Assembly (NCBI RefSeq): GCF_008923245.1
Contig: NZ_WBOS01000001.1
Span: 868,001-932,000, forward strand
Direction: 5' to 3'
DNA: 64,000 bases
Origin: Cytobacillus depressus
Lineage (GTDB): Bacteria > Bacillota > Bacilli > Bacillales > Cytobacillaceae
The position numbers were made by a program, and so were the translations under genes. A model generated the notes under the pieces. It did no database searches. It was not told the DNA's origin and was given only the letters and a program-made list of their open reading frames with translations. Of the stretch, positions 9,124-18,468 are shown one piece after another. Every line of letters starts with the position of its first letter. Within the stretch, counting starts at the first letter, position 1.

Positions 9124-9732
9124 TTAAATAAATGCTGTTATCGCACGAATACCTATAATTGAAAGAATAATAAAAATAACAATTGTCACATATGTTGTGA
9201 TTAACTGTGAACGAGGTGAAATCGTAATTCCCCAGCTGACACAGAATGACCATAAACCATTAGAAAAATGGAAAATTGTTGAAATTACCCCAATAATGTA
9301 GAACCATAACATAAATGGATTTGACAGAATGTTCTCCATCATTTGAAAGTTGACGTCTGCGCCAAGTGCAGCTTGTACGCGTGTTTCCCATACATGCCAT
9401 GCAATGAAGATTAGCGTGACCACACCAGATACACGTTGAAGATAGAACATCCAATTACGGAAATATCCATATTTGCTTACATTGTTTTTTGCTGTAAAAG
9501 CAATATAAAGCCCATAGATGGCATGAAATATTAAAGGTAAGAAAATAATGAAAATTTCCAAGAACATTCTAAACGGCAGCTTTTCCATAAAACCTGCTGC
9601 TTTGTTAAAAGATTCCTCTCCCCCTGTTGCAAAATGATTGATTACTAGGTGCTGTACTAAAAACAAACCTACAGGAATAACACCAAGTAATGAATGCAAT
9701 CTGCGATTTAAAAACTCTCGATTTCCCGCCAT
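9124..9732 (-). CDS. sdhC: Succinate dehydrogenase cytochrome b558 subunit
   Basis: This is the 202-aa membrane anchor, with five predicted transmembrane helices and several intramembrane His residues (for example in LVQHLVINH, FHAIYG and AWHVWE) that could ligate the two hemes of the Bacillus-type SdhC. It reduces menaquinone. It is the first gene of the operon, with a GGGGGG SD and a promoter about 135 nt upstream. Confidence 0.95.
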   Translation of the reverse strand: MAGNREFLNRRLHSLLGVIPVGLFLVQHLVINHFATGGEESFNKAAGFMEKLPFRMFLEIFIIFLPLIFHAIYGLYIAFTAKNNVSKYGYFRNWMFYLQRVSGVVTLIFIAWHVWETRVQAALGADVNFQMMENILSNPFMLWFYIIGVISTIFHFSNGLWSFCVSWGITISPRSQLITTYVTIVIFIILSIIGIRAITAFI

Positions 9733-9867
9733 GATTTACCCCCCTATTTTTTTGCACAAGGTGTCAAGGTGTCCGTTTCAATCTTTGATTTCTTATTAAG
9801 AAGAAAATCCACCAAAACACCAAAAAGAAAATGGCGTATCATTTTCTTACAATTATGTGACATGTCC

Positions 9868-9896
9868 ATTTTACTCCCAACTACATAGAGCGTCAA
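9868..9896 (-). promoter_or_regulatory. Sigma-A promoter of sdhCAB
   Basis: TTGACG (9891-9896) lies 17 nt from TAAAAT (9868-9873) on the minus strand. It would give a leader of about 130 nt before sdhC. The rest of the 9733-10121 gap is AT-rich and also carries the start region of divergent yslB; no repeat element is present. Confidence 0.7.
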
Positions 9897-10121
9897 GAAA
9901 ACGATTGCACTTATCTTACTTATAATAAAATTTTAAAAATATATTGATATTATAAATTCCGTTACAATAATCTTATTTAATCTTTTTTGCCACCCAACAA
10001 TTTATATGTTGATATAATATAGAGTTTTCTACAGAAAAGAACTATCCTTTTTTCATCTTTGTATCCTAATTCTCCCCCCATTGTATATAATAGAAGAATA
10101 ATAGAAAGAGGGGATCTGAGC

Positions 10122-10577
10122 TTGAACGAAACAGCAACGGAAATAAAACCGATAGAACAAAAAGCCGAATCCATTTCTGTTTTCGGGTATGAACTAATTC
10201 GAGAAGAACTTCTACATGACTTATTAGGCGATGATACAGCTGAAATATTGTATTGGGCCGGGAAAAGGCTTGCTCGTAAATATCCTTTAGAATCCTTATC
10301 CGAAATAATAGATTTTTTCCAAGAGGCTTCGTGGGGAAACCTTACTATAATTAAAGAAACGAAAAATGAATTAGAGCTTGAGTTATCTAGCCCGATCATA
10401 AAGGAACGCTGCAAAAAAAATAATCATTGCACGTTCCAGCTTGAAGCAGGGTTTATTGCTCAGCAAATTGAACTGCAATTATCTGTCATTTGCGAAACGT
10501 TTGAACACCCTAATAAAAAAAGAGGAAATGTTCAATATACAGTCAAGTGGGATAAAAAGGATAAACTTGATTATTAA
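10122..10577 (+). CDS. yslB: DUF2507 protein YslB, TTG start
   Basis: This is a 151-aa plus-strand protein of the YslB/DUF2507 family, which resembles the small-ligand-binding V4R fold; its role is unknown. The TTG at 10122 was chosen because AGAGGGG lies 8 nt before it and the length fits the ~148-aa relatives. The conserved segment FGYELIREELLHDLLGDD is near the N-terminus. It converges on lysC and shares a bidirectional terminator with it. Confidence 0.8.
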   Translation: MNETATEIKPIEQKAESISVFGYELIREELLHDLLGDDTAEILYWAGKRLARKYPLESLSEIIDFFQEASWGNLTIIKETKNELELELSSPIIKERCKKNNHCTFQLEAGFIAQQIELQLSVICETFEHPNKKRGNVQYTVKWDKKDKLDY

Positions 10578-10581
10578 CGAT

Positions 10582-10619
10582 AAAAAAGGCCTTCATTTAC
10601 CAAATGAAAGCCTTTTTTT
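10582..10619. terminator. Bidirectional terminator between yslB and lysC
   Basis: A TTCATTT/AAATGAA stem is flanked by AAAAAAGG on the left and GCCTTTTTTT on the right, so it can serve both converging genes. Confidence 0.9.
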
Positions 10620-10624
10620 CATAT

Positions 10625-11119
10625 TTATGATTCAATTGGTGCGCCTGATAAATTAAATGCGCTATGAAGTGCCTCAATAGCTTTCAACATTTTATCTTGC
10701 TCAATGACTGTTGATACTTTAATTTCAGACGTACTCACCATCTTAACTAATATGCCGTTTGCCGCCAATACGTCAAACATCTCTGCTGCCACACCAGGAT
10801 TCGAAACCATACCTGAACCAACAATGGAAACTTTGGCTAAACCCGTTTCAGATTCAATACGACTATATTTCAACTGTTCTCTTACATTTTCAAGGACTTT
10901 GATTGTCCCTTCAAGATCATCATTTTTAATAGAGAAGGAAAGGTTTGTTGATTGTTCTGCAAGTGTATTTTGAATAATAATGTCAACATTTATATGATTA
11001 TTCGCCAATTCAGAGAATATAACAGACAGACCAGTTAAGGAATTCGGCAAGCCAACTACTGTTACTCTTGTGATCTCATCTTCAAATGCAATTCCGCGTA
11101 CAATTAAGTTTTGTTCCAT
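10625..11119 (-). CDS. lysC: Aspartokinase II, beta subunit (internal start in lysC)
   Basis: Within lysC, AGGAGG lies 8 nt before an in-frame ATG at 11119 (MEQNLIVRGI). Translation from here gives 164 aa, the ACT-domain part alone. B. subtilis lysC is known to make the alpha and beta chains of aspartokinase II in this way. The strength of the internal SD supports conservation of the arrangement; expression itself is inferred. Confidence 0.8.
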   Translation of the reverse strand: MEQNLIVRGIAFEDEITRVTVVGLPNSLTGLSVIFSELANNHINVDIIIQNTLAEQSTNLSFSIKNDDLEGTIKVLENVREQLKYSRIESETGLAKVSIVGSGMVSNPGVAAEMFDVLAANGILVKMVSTSEIKVSTVIEQDKMLKAIEALHSAFNLSGAPIES

Positions 11120-11854
11120 ATTTACTTCCTCCTTAATGATCGTTCCCGACTCCCTTTCGCTGCTCGAACGAACCTCTAATGGAATATTATAATTTTTTGC
11201 AAATTCTACTGCCCGTGGGTGTAAAACACCAGCACCTAAATGGGCAAGCTCCAGCATTTCATCATATGACACTGATGATAGCTTTCTTGCTCCCTTTACG
11301 AAGCGCGGATCTGTTGTGTATACACCATTTACGTCTGTATAAATATCGCATTTATCTGCCTTTAAAGCTACCGCCAATGCAACAGCTGTTGTATCAGAGC
11401 CTCCACGCCCTAACGTGGATATGGCACCATCTTCTGTAATACCTTGAAAACCAGCAACAATTACAATCATGCCCTCGCTGAGTTCCTTTTTTAATCTCGT
11501 TGTATCAATATCTACAATTCTGGCATTTCCATGTACAGGCTCTGTTTTAATTCCCGCTTGCCAGCCGGTTAAGGACACGGCTGGATAACCTTTTTCTGAT
11601 AAAGCCATGGCTAATAGAGAAATTGTAATTTGTTCTCCCGTTGTTAAAAGCATGTCCATTTCTCTTTTATTAGGAGCTGTTGAAATTTCCTTCGCCAGCC
11701 CGACAAGCTGATCTGTTGATTTTCCCATTGCTGACACAACGACTATACAATCATTGCCTTTGTTCTTTTCTTCAATGACTCGATTTGCCACGTTTTGAAT
11801 TTTTTCTACATTGGAAACAGATGTTCCACCAAACTTTTGAATGACCAGTCCCAT
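10625..11854 (-). CDS. lysC: Aspartokinase II, alpha subunit
   Basis: This 409-aa enzyme makes aspartyl phosphate, the first step to lysine, threonine, methionine and diaminopimelate. The kinase signature KFGGTSVSN is at the N-terminus and two ACT regulatory domains fill the last ~160 residues (near VTRVTVVGLPN and VSIVGSGMV). The ATG at 11854 was chosen over an upstream frame extension because KFGGTSV should start near residue 6 and an AGAGGGG SD precedes it. It is controlled by the lysine riboswitch upstream. A second start inside yields the beta subunit. Confidence 0.95.
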   Translation of the reverse strand: MGLVIQKFGGTSVSNVEKIQNVANRVIEEKNKGNDCIVVVSAMGKSTDQLVGLAKEISTAPNKREMDMLLTTGEQITISLLAMALSEKGYPAVSLTGWQAGIKTEPVHGNARIVDIDTTRLKKELSEGMIVIVAGFQGITEDGAISTLGRGGSDTTAVALAVALKADKCDIYTDVNGVYTTDPRFVKGARKLSSVSYDEMLELAHLGAGVLHPRAVEFAKNYNIPLEVRSSSERESGTIIKEEVNMEQNLIVRGIAFEDEITRVTVVGLPNSLTGLSVIFSELANNHINVDIIIQNTLAEQSTNLSFSIKNDDLEGTIKVLENVREQLKYSRIESETGLAKVSIVGSGMVSNPGVAAEMFDVLAANGILVKMVSTSEIKVSTVIEQDKMLKAIEALHSAFNLSGAPIES

Positions 11855-11956
11855 TTTTTCCCCTCTTTCCAAAAATGCAAAGCGATATATGATTATTTCA
11901 TTCCCCATTGCTTTTTAAAATATGCCAAAAACGCTTCCTTGATTGGATTTTTTGCA

Positions 11957-12218
11957 TAAAAAAAAGCAATGAGATTCCTATCCCATTGCTGTGTTGAAAA
12001 CGTATAAAAATACGAATTACACAGTGAGATAGCTCTCCAAGACATTTTTAGTCTTGACAATCTTACATTTGTTCAATGCAAGACCAGAAAAGAAAGTGAT
12101 GAGACTTTCTTCACTTCGGCGAACATTCCCTTTCAAAGCTTTTCATTGAAGCTCATTCTTCTCCAAGCTTTTACTATTGAAGTTCGCACCTCTACCTTCA
12201 CTTTAAGAGGCGGTTATA
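11957..12218 (-). promoter_or_regulatory. Lysine riboswitch (L box) with terminator
   Basis: The minus strand carries the L-box landmarks in order: GAGGTAGAGGTGCG, GGAGAAG, AAAGGGAATGTTCGCCGAAG, TGTCAAGAC and GGAGAGCTATCTCACTGTG. These are followed by a CAATGGGATAGGAATCTCATTG hairpin with a T9 run (11957-11990). Lysine binding would favour the terminator and switch lysC off. Confidence 0.93.
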
Positions 12219-12220
12219 AG

Positions 12221-12340
12221 AAAAGCGCAAGCGCCTTGCTCACCCCCGACAAGCATAAGGCGGTCAGCACGGAAAGGTGTTCTTTACCTTTCTGGGCGGA
12301 ACGACTTATGACCTCGAGGGGGTAGGCGCTGGAGCTAGAC
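12221..12340 (+). repeat. A element inside the lysC leader
   Basis: This is a plain 120-nt A copy (AAAAGCGCAAGCGCC to GGCGCTGGAGCTAGAC) with the central stem GAAAGGT/TTACCTTTC. It sits between the predicted lysC promoter and the riboswitch aptamer, so it should be transcribed as part of the leader, in antisense orientation to the repeat as named here. Confidence 0.88.
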
Positions 12341-12380
12341 ATTTCTAAAACTGCTTTAATGTGATCTTTAATTGTCAGTT

Positions 12381-12409
12381 ATTATAGCATGTTCAATTTT
12401 TTCTAACAA
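12381..12409 (-). promoter_or_regulatory. Sigma-A promoter of lysC
   Basis: TTGTTA (12404-12409) lies 17 nt from a perfect TATAAT (12381-12386) on the minus strand, directly after the uvrC stop on the other side. The expected transcript start is near 12374, placing the A element and riboswitch in a leader of about 520 nt. Confidence 0.7.
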
Positions 12410-12411
12410 TA

Positions 12412-14184
12412 CTATTCCGTTAATTTTCTTTTTAATTCTTCAGCTATATTAGCCGGAATCCCAATTTTTTTATATTCTTCAATCGTTGCCTCTTTCATTT
12501 TTTTAATGGAGCCGAATGATTTTAGTAGTTGCTTCTTGCGCTTCTCACCAATTCCCGGAATGTCATCCAGCACAGATTGAAATGCATTTTTCCCTCTAAG
12601 CTGACGATGGAATGTAATCGCGAAGCGGTGAACTTCGTCTTGGATTCTTTGCAATAAATAAAACTCCTGACTGCTTCTGCCAAGAGGAATGACTTCCAAT
12701 GGATCTCCATACAGTAGCTGGGAAGTTCGATGCTTCTCATCCTTCACAAGTCCTGAAATCGGAATATCAAGTCCAAGTTCGTTTTCCAGAACATCCCTTA
12801 CTGTTTCGACATGTCCTTTTCCCCCGTCAATGATGATTAAATCCGGTAAGGGTAAGTTTTCCTTCAATACTCTTGTATAACGCCTCCGTACAACCTCACG
12901 CATCGACTCATAATCATCTGGTCCTTGCACTGATTTAATTTTGTATTTACGATATTCTCTTTTTTCTGGCTTGCCGTCAATAAAAACAACCAAGGCAGAT
13001 ACCGGATCCGTTCCTTGGATGTTGGAATTATCGAAAGCCTCAATCCGATGAGGGGTATAAATTCCAAGCTGATTCCCTAAGTTTTCAACCGCTTTAATCG
13101 TCCTCTCCTCATCCTTCTCAATGAGAGAAAACTTTTCATGAAGGGCAATTTTGGCATTTTTACATGCTAACTGAACTAAGTCTTTTTTCTGTCCACGCTG
13201 TGGCTTAATTGCTTTCACATTCAGCAGCTCTTCAGCCATGTCCTCCTGAATAGAATCTGGAAGTAATATTTCCTTTGGCTTAAAATGATTAGCTTTTAAA
13301 TAGAATTGCCCAAGAAATGTAAGCATTTCTTCTTCCGGCTCGTTATAAATGGGGAACATCGAAACATCCCGCTCAATTAATTTCCCTTGTCTGATAAAGA
13401 AAACTTGCACACACATCCAGCCTTTATCGACAGCAAAGCCGAAAACATCCCGATCCGTAAAGTCCATTGTCGTCATTTTCTGTTTTTCCATCGTTGCTTC
13501 AATATGAGTAATTCTGTCACGGAACTCTTTCGCTTTTTCAAAATCTAGCTCCTCAGCGGCAGCAGTCATTTTTTCTGTTAATTCCTTTTTTATTTCTTTA
13601 TAGCCGCCATTTAAAAATCGGACGATCTCATCAATCATTTTTTTATATTCGGTATCGCTTACTTCTTTTATACAAGGGGCCAGACATTGACCTAAATGAT
13701 AATAAAGACATACCCGATCCGGCAGTGTCGTACATTTTCTTAATGGATAAATTCGGTCAAGCAGTTTTTTTGTCTCATTTGCAGCATGGACGTTCGGATA
13801 AGGACCGAAATATTTCCCTTTATCCTTTTTAACCTTTCGAGTGGTAATCAGGCGAGGATGTCTCTCTGCAGTCAATTTAATAAATGGATAGCTTTTATCA
13901 TCCTTAAGCATGACATTATATTTCGGATCATGCTTTTTGATTAAGTTCATTTCTAGGACTAAAGCTTCCATATTTGAGGATGTCACTATATATTCAAAGT
14001 CTTCAATTTCATTCACTAATCTTTGCGTCTTCCCATCATGGGAGCCGGTAAAATAAGACCTGACGCGATTTTTTATAACTTTCGCTTTGCCAACATAAAT
14101 AATGGTCCCTTGACGGTCCTTCATTAAATAACAGCCAGGCTGATCAGGCAATAACATTAATTTATTTTTAATGATTTCATTCAT
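12412..14184 (-). CDS. uvrC: Excinuclease ABC subunit C
   Basis: UvrC (590 aa) makes the dual incisions in nucleotide excision repair. The GIY-YIG domain is at the N-terminus (CYLMKD...IIYVGKA), a UVR motif lies near residue 205-235, the RNase H-like C-terminal nuclease includes [12 protein letters not shown] and IIDGGKGH, and helix-hairpin-helix repeats end the protein. The ATG at 14184 aligns with the B. subtilis start ([13 protein letters not shown] near residue 12). It follows trxA in the same direction, as in B. subtilis. Confidence 0.95.
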   Translation of the reverse strand: MNEIIKNKLMLLPDQPGCYLMKDRQGTIIYVGKAKVIKNRVRSYFTGSHDGKTQRLVNEIEDFEYIVTSSNMEALVLEMNLIKKHDPKYNVMLKDDKSYPFIKLTAERHPRLITTRKVKKDKGKYFGPYPNVHAANETKKLLDRIYPLRKCTTLPDRVCLYYHLGQCLAPCIKEVSDTEYKKMIDEIVRFLNGGYKEIKKELTEKMTAAAEELDFEKAKEFRDRITHIEATMEKQKMTTMDFTDRDVFGFAVDKGWMCVQVFFIRQGKLIERDVSMFPIYNEPEEEMLTFLGQFYLKANHFKPKEILLPDSIQEDMAEELLNVKAIKPQRGQKKDLVQLACKNAKIALHEKFSLIEKDEERTIKAVENLGNQLGIYTPHRIEAFDNSNIQGTDPVSALVVFIDGKPEKREYRKYKIKSVQGPDDYESMREVVRRRYTRVLKENLPLPDLIIIDGGKGHVETVRDVLENELGLDIPISGLVKDEKHRTSQLLYGDPLEVIPLGRSSQEFYLLQRIQDEVHRFAITFHRQLRGKNAFQSVLDDIPGIGEKRKKQLLKSFGSIKKMKEATIEEYKKIGIPANIAEELKRKLTE

Positions 14185-14209
14185 GGTCTCACTTCCCATA
14201 GAAATGCGT

Positions 14210-14239
14210 AAGGGGCCAGACTTTGAGTCAGACCCCTTA
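14210..14239. other. Hairpin between trxA and uvrC
   Basis: A strong AAGGGGTCTGAC/GTCTGGCCCCTT stem has no T-run on the uvrC side. It may terminate trxA weakly or act as an mRNA processing or stability structure. Confidence 0.5.
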
Positions 14240-14253
14240 TGGATATAATTTAA

Positions 14254-14568
14254 TTATGCATGTTTATTTAGAAGTTCTGCAAGTGCTTCTTTCGGTTGGA
14301 AGCCTACTACTTTATCTACAACTTCACCATCTTTAAAAACGAATAAAGTTGGGATACTCATTACACCGTATTTTCCTGCAGTTTCTTGATTCTCGTCAAC
14401 ATCAACTTTGACAATTTTTACTTTATCGCCGATTTCAGTGTCAAGGTCTTCAAGAACTGGAGCGATCATTTTGCAAGGTCCGCACCATGGTGCCCAAAAA
14501 TCTACAAGTACAACTCCTGATTCAACATCAGAAGTAAAAGATTGATCTGTAGCGTTAGTAATAGCCAT
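14254..14568 (-). CDS. trxA: Thioredoxin
   Basis: This is the 104-aa general disulfide reductase. The redox motif WCGPC is near residues 28-32 in FWAPWCGPCKM, and the conserved cis-Pro lies in MSIPTLF. It is cytoplasmic, is reduced by thioredoxin reductase, and supports ribonucleotide reductase and peroxiredoxins. SD GGAGG lies 9 nt before the ATG. It sits between etfA and uvrC as in B. subtilis. Confidence 0.97.
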   Translation of the reverse strand: MAITNATDQSFTSDVESGVVLVDFWAPWCGPCKMIAPVLEDLDTEIGDKVKIVKVDVDENQETAGKYGVMSIPTLFVFKDGEVVDKVVGFQPKEALAELLNKHA

Positions 14569-14724
14569 ATTAAAAGCCTCCTATTTCACATTATTAAATA
14601 ATATAACGACAGTATAGCATTGTTTATTCTCTCGCGCTAACTATTTGCTTCGCTCGTAATTTCCCCTTAATTTACAATCCGTATTCATGAAGATATCAGC
14701 GTAAAAGAAGGTAAGAATTGCAAA

Positions 14725-14747
14725 ATGAGCGGCTAGCGGCCGCTCAT
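14725..14747 (-). terminator. Hairpin after etfA
   Basis: ATGAGCGGC/GCCGCTCAT forms a compact stem, followed on the minus strand by TTTTGC. The U-tract is short, so termination may be partial. Confidence 0.55.
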
Positions 14748-14759
14748 AATTAGGTCATT

Positions 14760-15737
14760 TTATGCATTAATAAGAAGCTTCTTAAACTCTTCTGTCAGCA
14801 TTGGAACTACTTCAAATAAGTCCCCGACAATTCCATAATCTGCAACTTTAAAAATATTTGCCTCTGGATCTTTATTAATAGCTACTATCACTTTGGAGTT
14901 TGACATACCTGCCAAATGCTGAATGGCACCCGAAATACCGCATGCAATATACAAATCAGGCGTGACAACCTTTCCTGTTTGGCCAATTTGCAATGAGTAA
15001 TCGCAATAATCAGCATCACAGGCCCCACGGGAAGCACCAACAGCACCGTTAAGAACTTTCGCAAGCTCTTTCAATGGGCCAAACCCTTCTTCACTCTTCA
15101 CTCCACGGCCACCAGCAATAACAACTTTCGCTTCTGACAGATCAACACCTTCGCTTGCCTTACGGACAACCTCTTTAATGATCGTGCGGAGATCTTTAAT
15201 TTCAACAGAAAGGGATGATACGTCACCAGTTTTAGCCTCATCCTTTTGAAGTGGACTAATATTATTCGGACGGATCGTCGCAAAGATTAACCCGTCAGTC
15301 ACAATTTTCTTTTCGAACGCCTTCCCCGAATAAATCGGACGTGTAAATACTAAATTGCCTCCAGCTGCTTCTAATGCTGTAACATCAGAAATTAATCCTG
15401 ATTCTAGTTTAGCTGCAAGTTTTGGAGCAACGTCTTTTCCTAAAGAAGTATGTCCAATGATTAGTCCCTCTGGCTTTTCTTCATTAATTACAGCCATGAC
15501 TGCTTGTGAATAGCCATCTGGCGTATATTGCTTAAGTTTTTCATCTTCAACAGTGATGACACGGTCTGCACCATAATGGATGAATTCGCTACCTAAAGCG
15601 CTTACAGAATCACCAATTAAAACACCGACAACTTCTCCGCCTTCCGCAGCTGTTTTCGCTGCAGCTACTGCTTCAAAGGACACATTACGCAATGATCCAT
15701 CACGGACTTCACCTAATACTAATACTTTTCTAGCCAT
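14760..15737 (-). CDS. etfA: Electron transfer flavoprotein alpha subunit
   Basis: This 325-aa subunit holds the FAD that takes electrons from acyl-CoA dehydrogenases. The FAD-binding C-terminal segment QIGQTGKVVTPDLYIACGIS is clear. The ATG at 15737 (MARKVL) has GGAGG upstream and gives the 325-aa length of the B. subtilis protein. It follows etfB by 39 nt in the fad operon and probably responds to FadR. Confidence 0.96.
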   Translation of the reverse strand: MARKVLVLGEVRDGSLRNVSFEAVAAAKTAAEGGEVVGVLIGDSVSALGSEFIHYGADRVITVEDEKLKQYTPDGYSQAVMAVINEEKPEGLIIGHTSLGKDVAPKLAAKLESGLISDVTALEAAGGNLVFTRPIYSGKAFEKKIVTDGLIFATIRPNNISPLQKDEAKTGDVSSLSVEIKDLRTIIKEVVRKASEGVDLSEAKVVIAGGRGVKSEEGFGPLKELAKVLNGAVGASRGACDADYCDYSLQIGQTGKVVTPDLYIACGISGAIQHLAGMSNSKVIVAINKDPEANIFKVADYGIVGDLFEVVPMLTEEFKKLLINA

Positions 15738-15776
15738 TATGCTTTCCTCCATCGTTCATATTCTTGAATCTTAAGA

Positions 15777-16550
15777 TCAGACTACTTTTGCTTCAGTATG
15801 AAGAAGTTGTACAAGTTCCTTTACTTGATCAGCTAGCTCGCCTTCAAGGATTTTACCTGCTTCTTTTTTAGGTGGAAGGTAAATTTCAATTGTTTTTGTT
15901 TTGGCCTCCACATCGTCCTCTTCAAGATCAAGATCGTCAAGCTCAAGCTCGTCAAGCGGTTTTTTCTTTGCTTTCATAATTCCTGGCAATGACGGATAAC
16001 GTGGTTCGTTTAAGCCCTGCTGTGCTGTGACTAATAGAGGAAGGCTCGTTTCAATTACTTCAGAATCCCCTTCGACATCACGAACAACGGTTACATTTCT
16101 GCCTGCAAATTCAAGCTTTGTAATAGTTGTCACGTATGGAATATTAAGGAGCTCTGCTACACGAGGTCCAACTTGTCCAGAACCGCCATCAATCGCAACG
16201 TTTCCAGCAAGGATTAGGTCTGCATTTTTATCTTTTAAGTACTCGGATAGGATTTTTGCAGTTGTAAACTGATCACCATATTCAAGATCATCTTCTGTAT
16301 TAATTAAAACAGCTTTATCCGCACCCATCGCTAAGGCAGTTCGCAGCTGCTTCTCCGCTTCATCATTACCAACAGATACGACAACAACCTCGCCACCATG
16401 TTCATCACGAACTTGAATCGCTTCTTCGATGGCATATTCATCGTATGGGTTAATAATAAATTCTGCTCCATCTTCGTTTATTTGACCGCTTGATATCGTA
16501 ATCTTTTCTTCCGTATCAAAGGTTCTTTTCATTAAAACATAGATGTTCAT
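15777..16550 (-). CDS. etfB: Electron transfer flavoprotein beta subunit
   Basis: This is a 257-aa partner of EtfA with the conserved AMP-binding segment AIDGGSGQVGPRVAELL. The ATG at 16550 has AGGAGG 8 nt upstream; an in-frame extension of 15 codons is not supported. An acidic stretch LDELELDDLDLEEDD lies near residue 200. It is part of fadR-fadB-etfB-etfA, which feeds beta-oxidation electrons to the respiratory chain. Confidence 0.96.
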   Translation of the reverse strand: MNIYVLMKRTFDTEEKITISSGQINEDGAEFIINPYDEYAIEEAIQVRDEHGGEVVVVSVGNDEAEKQLRTALAMGADKAVLINTEDDLEYGDQFTTAKILSEYLKDKNADLILAGNVAIDGGSGQVGPRVAELLNIPYVTTITKLEFAGRNVTVVRDVEGDSEVIETSLPLLVTAQQGLNEPRYPSLPGIMKAKKKPLDELELDDLDLEEDDVEAKTKTIEIYLPPKKEAGKILEGELADQVKELVQLLHTEAKVV

Positions 16551-16706
16551 AAAATCCCTCCTAATTTTAAAAGCGTACGTGTTAATTAGAAACATTTCAT
16601 TACTTCGAAAAATTAAGATAATTTTTGACGTACGGGGCTAGTACTCGTACAAGTTTATTATAATAGATTAGTAGAAAAATTGTTATCTAAAAAAATAATA
16701 CCTTTT

Positions 16707-17480
16707 TTACTTCCCTCTGAACTTTGGCTCTCTCTTTTCTATAAATGCAGAAATTCCTTCTTTTCCATCTTCTGAGACAAAAACATTTCCGAAAAGCTCT
16801 GCTTCCTTTTTAACACCTTCATAGTACTTCTCAGACTTCGAATAATTCAATAAATCAATCGTTGCCTTAAGAGAAATTGGGCTTTTCTTTGCAATTTTTT
16901 TCGCCATCTTATAAGCGTTTTCTAATAGTTCGCTTTCCGGATAAGCATGATTAGCAAGTCCGAGTTGAACGGCTTCTAATCCAGTAACCGGATCACTTGT
17001 AAATAACATTTCAGCCGCCTTTGCTGTACCTACCAATCGCGGCAAACGCTGTGTTCCCGCAAATCCAGGGATTAATCCAAGCTGTAGCTCTGGTAATCCA
17101 AGCTTCGCATTTTCAGCAACTAATCTAAAATGGCACCCCATAGCGAGTTCCAGCCCACCACCAAGTGCGGCGCCATGAATAGCTGCAATAATCGGTTTTG
17201 AGAATGTTTCCATACGTTCAAATAAAACTTGTCCATATATAGAAAGCTTAGAGAAATCTTCTCCAGTTTCTATCGTTGTGAATTCTTTAATATCGGCACC
17301 CGCGGAAAAGAAACGGCCTTCTCCATGCAGGAGAACAACTCTTATTTCGTCATTTGCCTCAATTTCATCTAAAACAGCAGAGAGCTCTTTTAATAAACTT
17401 GAAGAAAGAGCATTTGCTGGCGGACGTTCAATCGTAATTGTAGCAACCATGTCTTGATTCGACCATTTTAATAATTCCAT
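16707..17480 (-). CDS. fadB: Enoyl-CoA hydratase
   Basis: This is a 257-aa crotonase-fold enzyme hydrating enoyl-CoA in beta-oxidation. The oxyanion-hole segments FSAGADIKEF and GAALGGGLELAM are present, and the catalytic region PELQLGLIPGFAGTQRLPR follows. An SD GGGG precedes the ATG. In B. subtilis the homologue (ysiB/fadB) is the same operon member between fadR and etfB. Here an E repeat separates it from fadR. Confidence 0.93.
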   Translation of the reverse strand: MELLKWSNQDMVATITIERPPANALSSSLLKELSAVLDEIEANDEIRVVLLHGEGRFFSAGADIKEFTTIETGEDFSKLSIYGQVLFERMETFSKPIIAAIHGAALGGGLELAMGCHFRLVAENAKLGLPELQLGLIPGFAGTQRLPRLVGTAKAAEMLFTSDPVTGLEAVQLGLANHAYPESELLENAYKMAKKIAKKSPISLKATIDLLNYSKSEKYYEGVKKEAELFGNVFVSEDGKEGISAFIEKREPKFRGK

Positions 17481-17510
17481 ATTCCATCCCCTTTTCTGCT
17501 ATACGAGGTT

Positions 17511-17653
17511 GTTCAAAAAGTCCGGGAAAAATAGCTGTCGAATTTCTGCGTCAGCTTGCTTCTCCGCTCCTCACGTATTAAAAGCATACGTTCCGGTGCT
17601 CGAAGACTTCGCTTCCTTGAACTTCTCGGCTCTTTTTGTCCTCCTTTTTGAAC
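17511..17653 (+). repeat. E element, undisturbed copy
   Basis: This is a 143-nt element with inverted ends GTTCAAAAAGTCCGGG and GTCCTCCTTTTTGAAC. It contains ACGTATTAAAAGCATACGT as an internal palindrome. It is the clean reference copy; E2 and E3 are the same element, in the opposite orientation, swollen by insertions. It lies between fadR and fadB, inside the presumed operon. Confidence 0.85.
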
Positions 17654-17673
17654 ACACACTATACGAGTAATGG

Positions 17674-18261
17674 CTACTTCCTTGTAGCACAGCCATGAAG
17701 AAGCATTTTGTGGATAGGACCTGCTAAGGAAGGGAGATCATACTTCTGATCATTCATTACCCATGTGGTAACTGTCTCATCCATCGTTCCAAAAATCATT
17801 TGCCGGGCTAACCGAGTATCTAGATCAGGAGAAAACTCCCCCGCTTCTCTTCCCTCGATTAAAATTTTTTCGACTAAAGAAAGGACCCCTTTTAGCCCTT
17901 CATTGATTTTATGCCTAAGCTCTTTATTTGATTGTCTTAGCTCAAGCTGTGTTACGATCGCAAGATGTCTATCCTCTGAAAGCATATTAAAATGCGTTTC
18001 AACCAATACTAATAACTTCTCCGCAGCTGTTTCTTTTCCTGCTATTTTTTCTTCGAATTTTTCAACAAAGTATCCCATTTTATCTTGAAAGAGGGAGATT
18101 AGAATATCTTCTTTATTTTTAAAATATAAATAAATAGTACCATCAGCGACGCCCGCCTGTTTGGCAATTTTGGATACTTGTGCTTGATGATAGCCATTTT
18201 CCGCAATTGCTATGACGGCCGCATCGATAATTTGCCGGTATTTTGGCTTATTTTTCTTCAC
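17674..18261 (-). CDS. fadR: TetR-family fatty-acid degradation repressor FadR, GTG start
   Basis: FadR (195 aa) represses the fad genes until long-chain acyl-CoA binds. The TetR N-terminal DNA-binding domain is evident in IIDAAVIAIAENGYHQ and GVADGTIYLYFKNKEDI. GTG at 18261 was chosen because AAGGGG lies 8 nt before it and the length matches the ~194-aa B. subtilis protein. An operator lies about 55 nt upstream, implying autoregulation. Confidence 0.93.
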   Translation of the reverse strand: MKKNKPKYRQIIDAAVIAIAENGYHQAQVSKIAKQAGVADGTIYLYFKNKEDILISLFQDKMGYFVEKFEEKIAGKETAAEKLLVLVETHFNMLSEDRHLAIVTQLELRQSNKELRHKINEGLKGVLSLVEKILIEGREAGEFSPDLDTRLARQMIFGTMDETVTTWVMNDQKYDLPSLAGPIHKMLLHGCATRK

Positions 18262-18315
18262 TTTTTGTTCCCCTTTCAAGAAAGGAAAATTTTTATAAAA
18301 ATCACATTCTAATAG

Positions 18316-18333
18316 TGAATGAACCATCATTCA
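18316..18333. promoter_or_regulatory. FadR operator upstream of fadR
   Basis: TGAATGA-ACCA-TCATTCA has two perfect inverted 7-nt arms with a 4-nt spacer, the arrangement of the Bacillus FadR box. It sits between lcfA and fadR, upstream of the fadR start. Confidence 0.8.
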
Positions 18334-18468
18334 TATTTTAATGATAGAGCTACCACTCCGTTCTGTCAAGAAACGGCCTGACACTTTTCTTTAAATCGAT
18401 TGATTTATCACTTGGACAAACCCAAAATTTCAAAAAATATAGAGCCGAAAAATAGCTCGGTCTCTAAA

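Noticed and set aside
11855..11908. Longer lysC start (18 extra codons)
   Set aside because: KFGGTSV should lie near the N-terminus and only the inner ATG has an SD.
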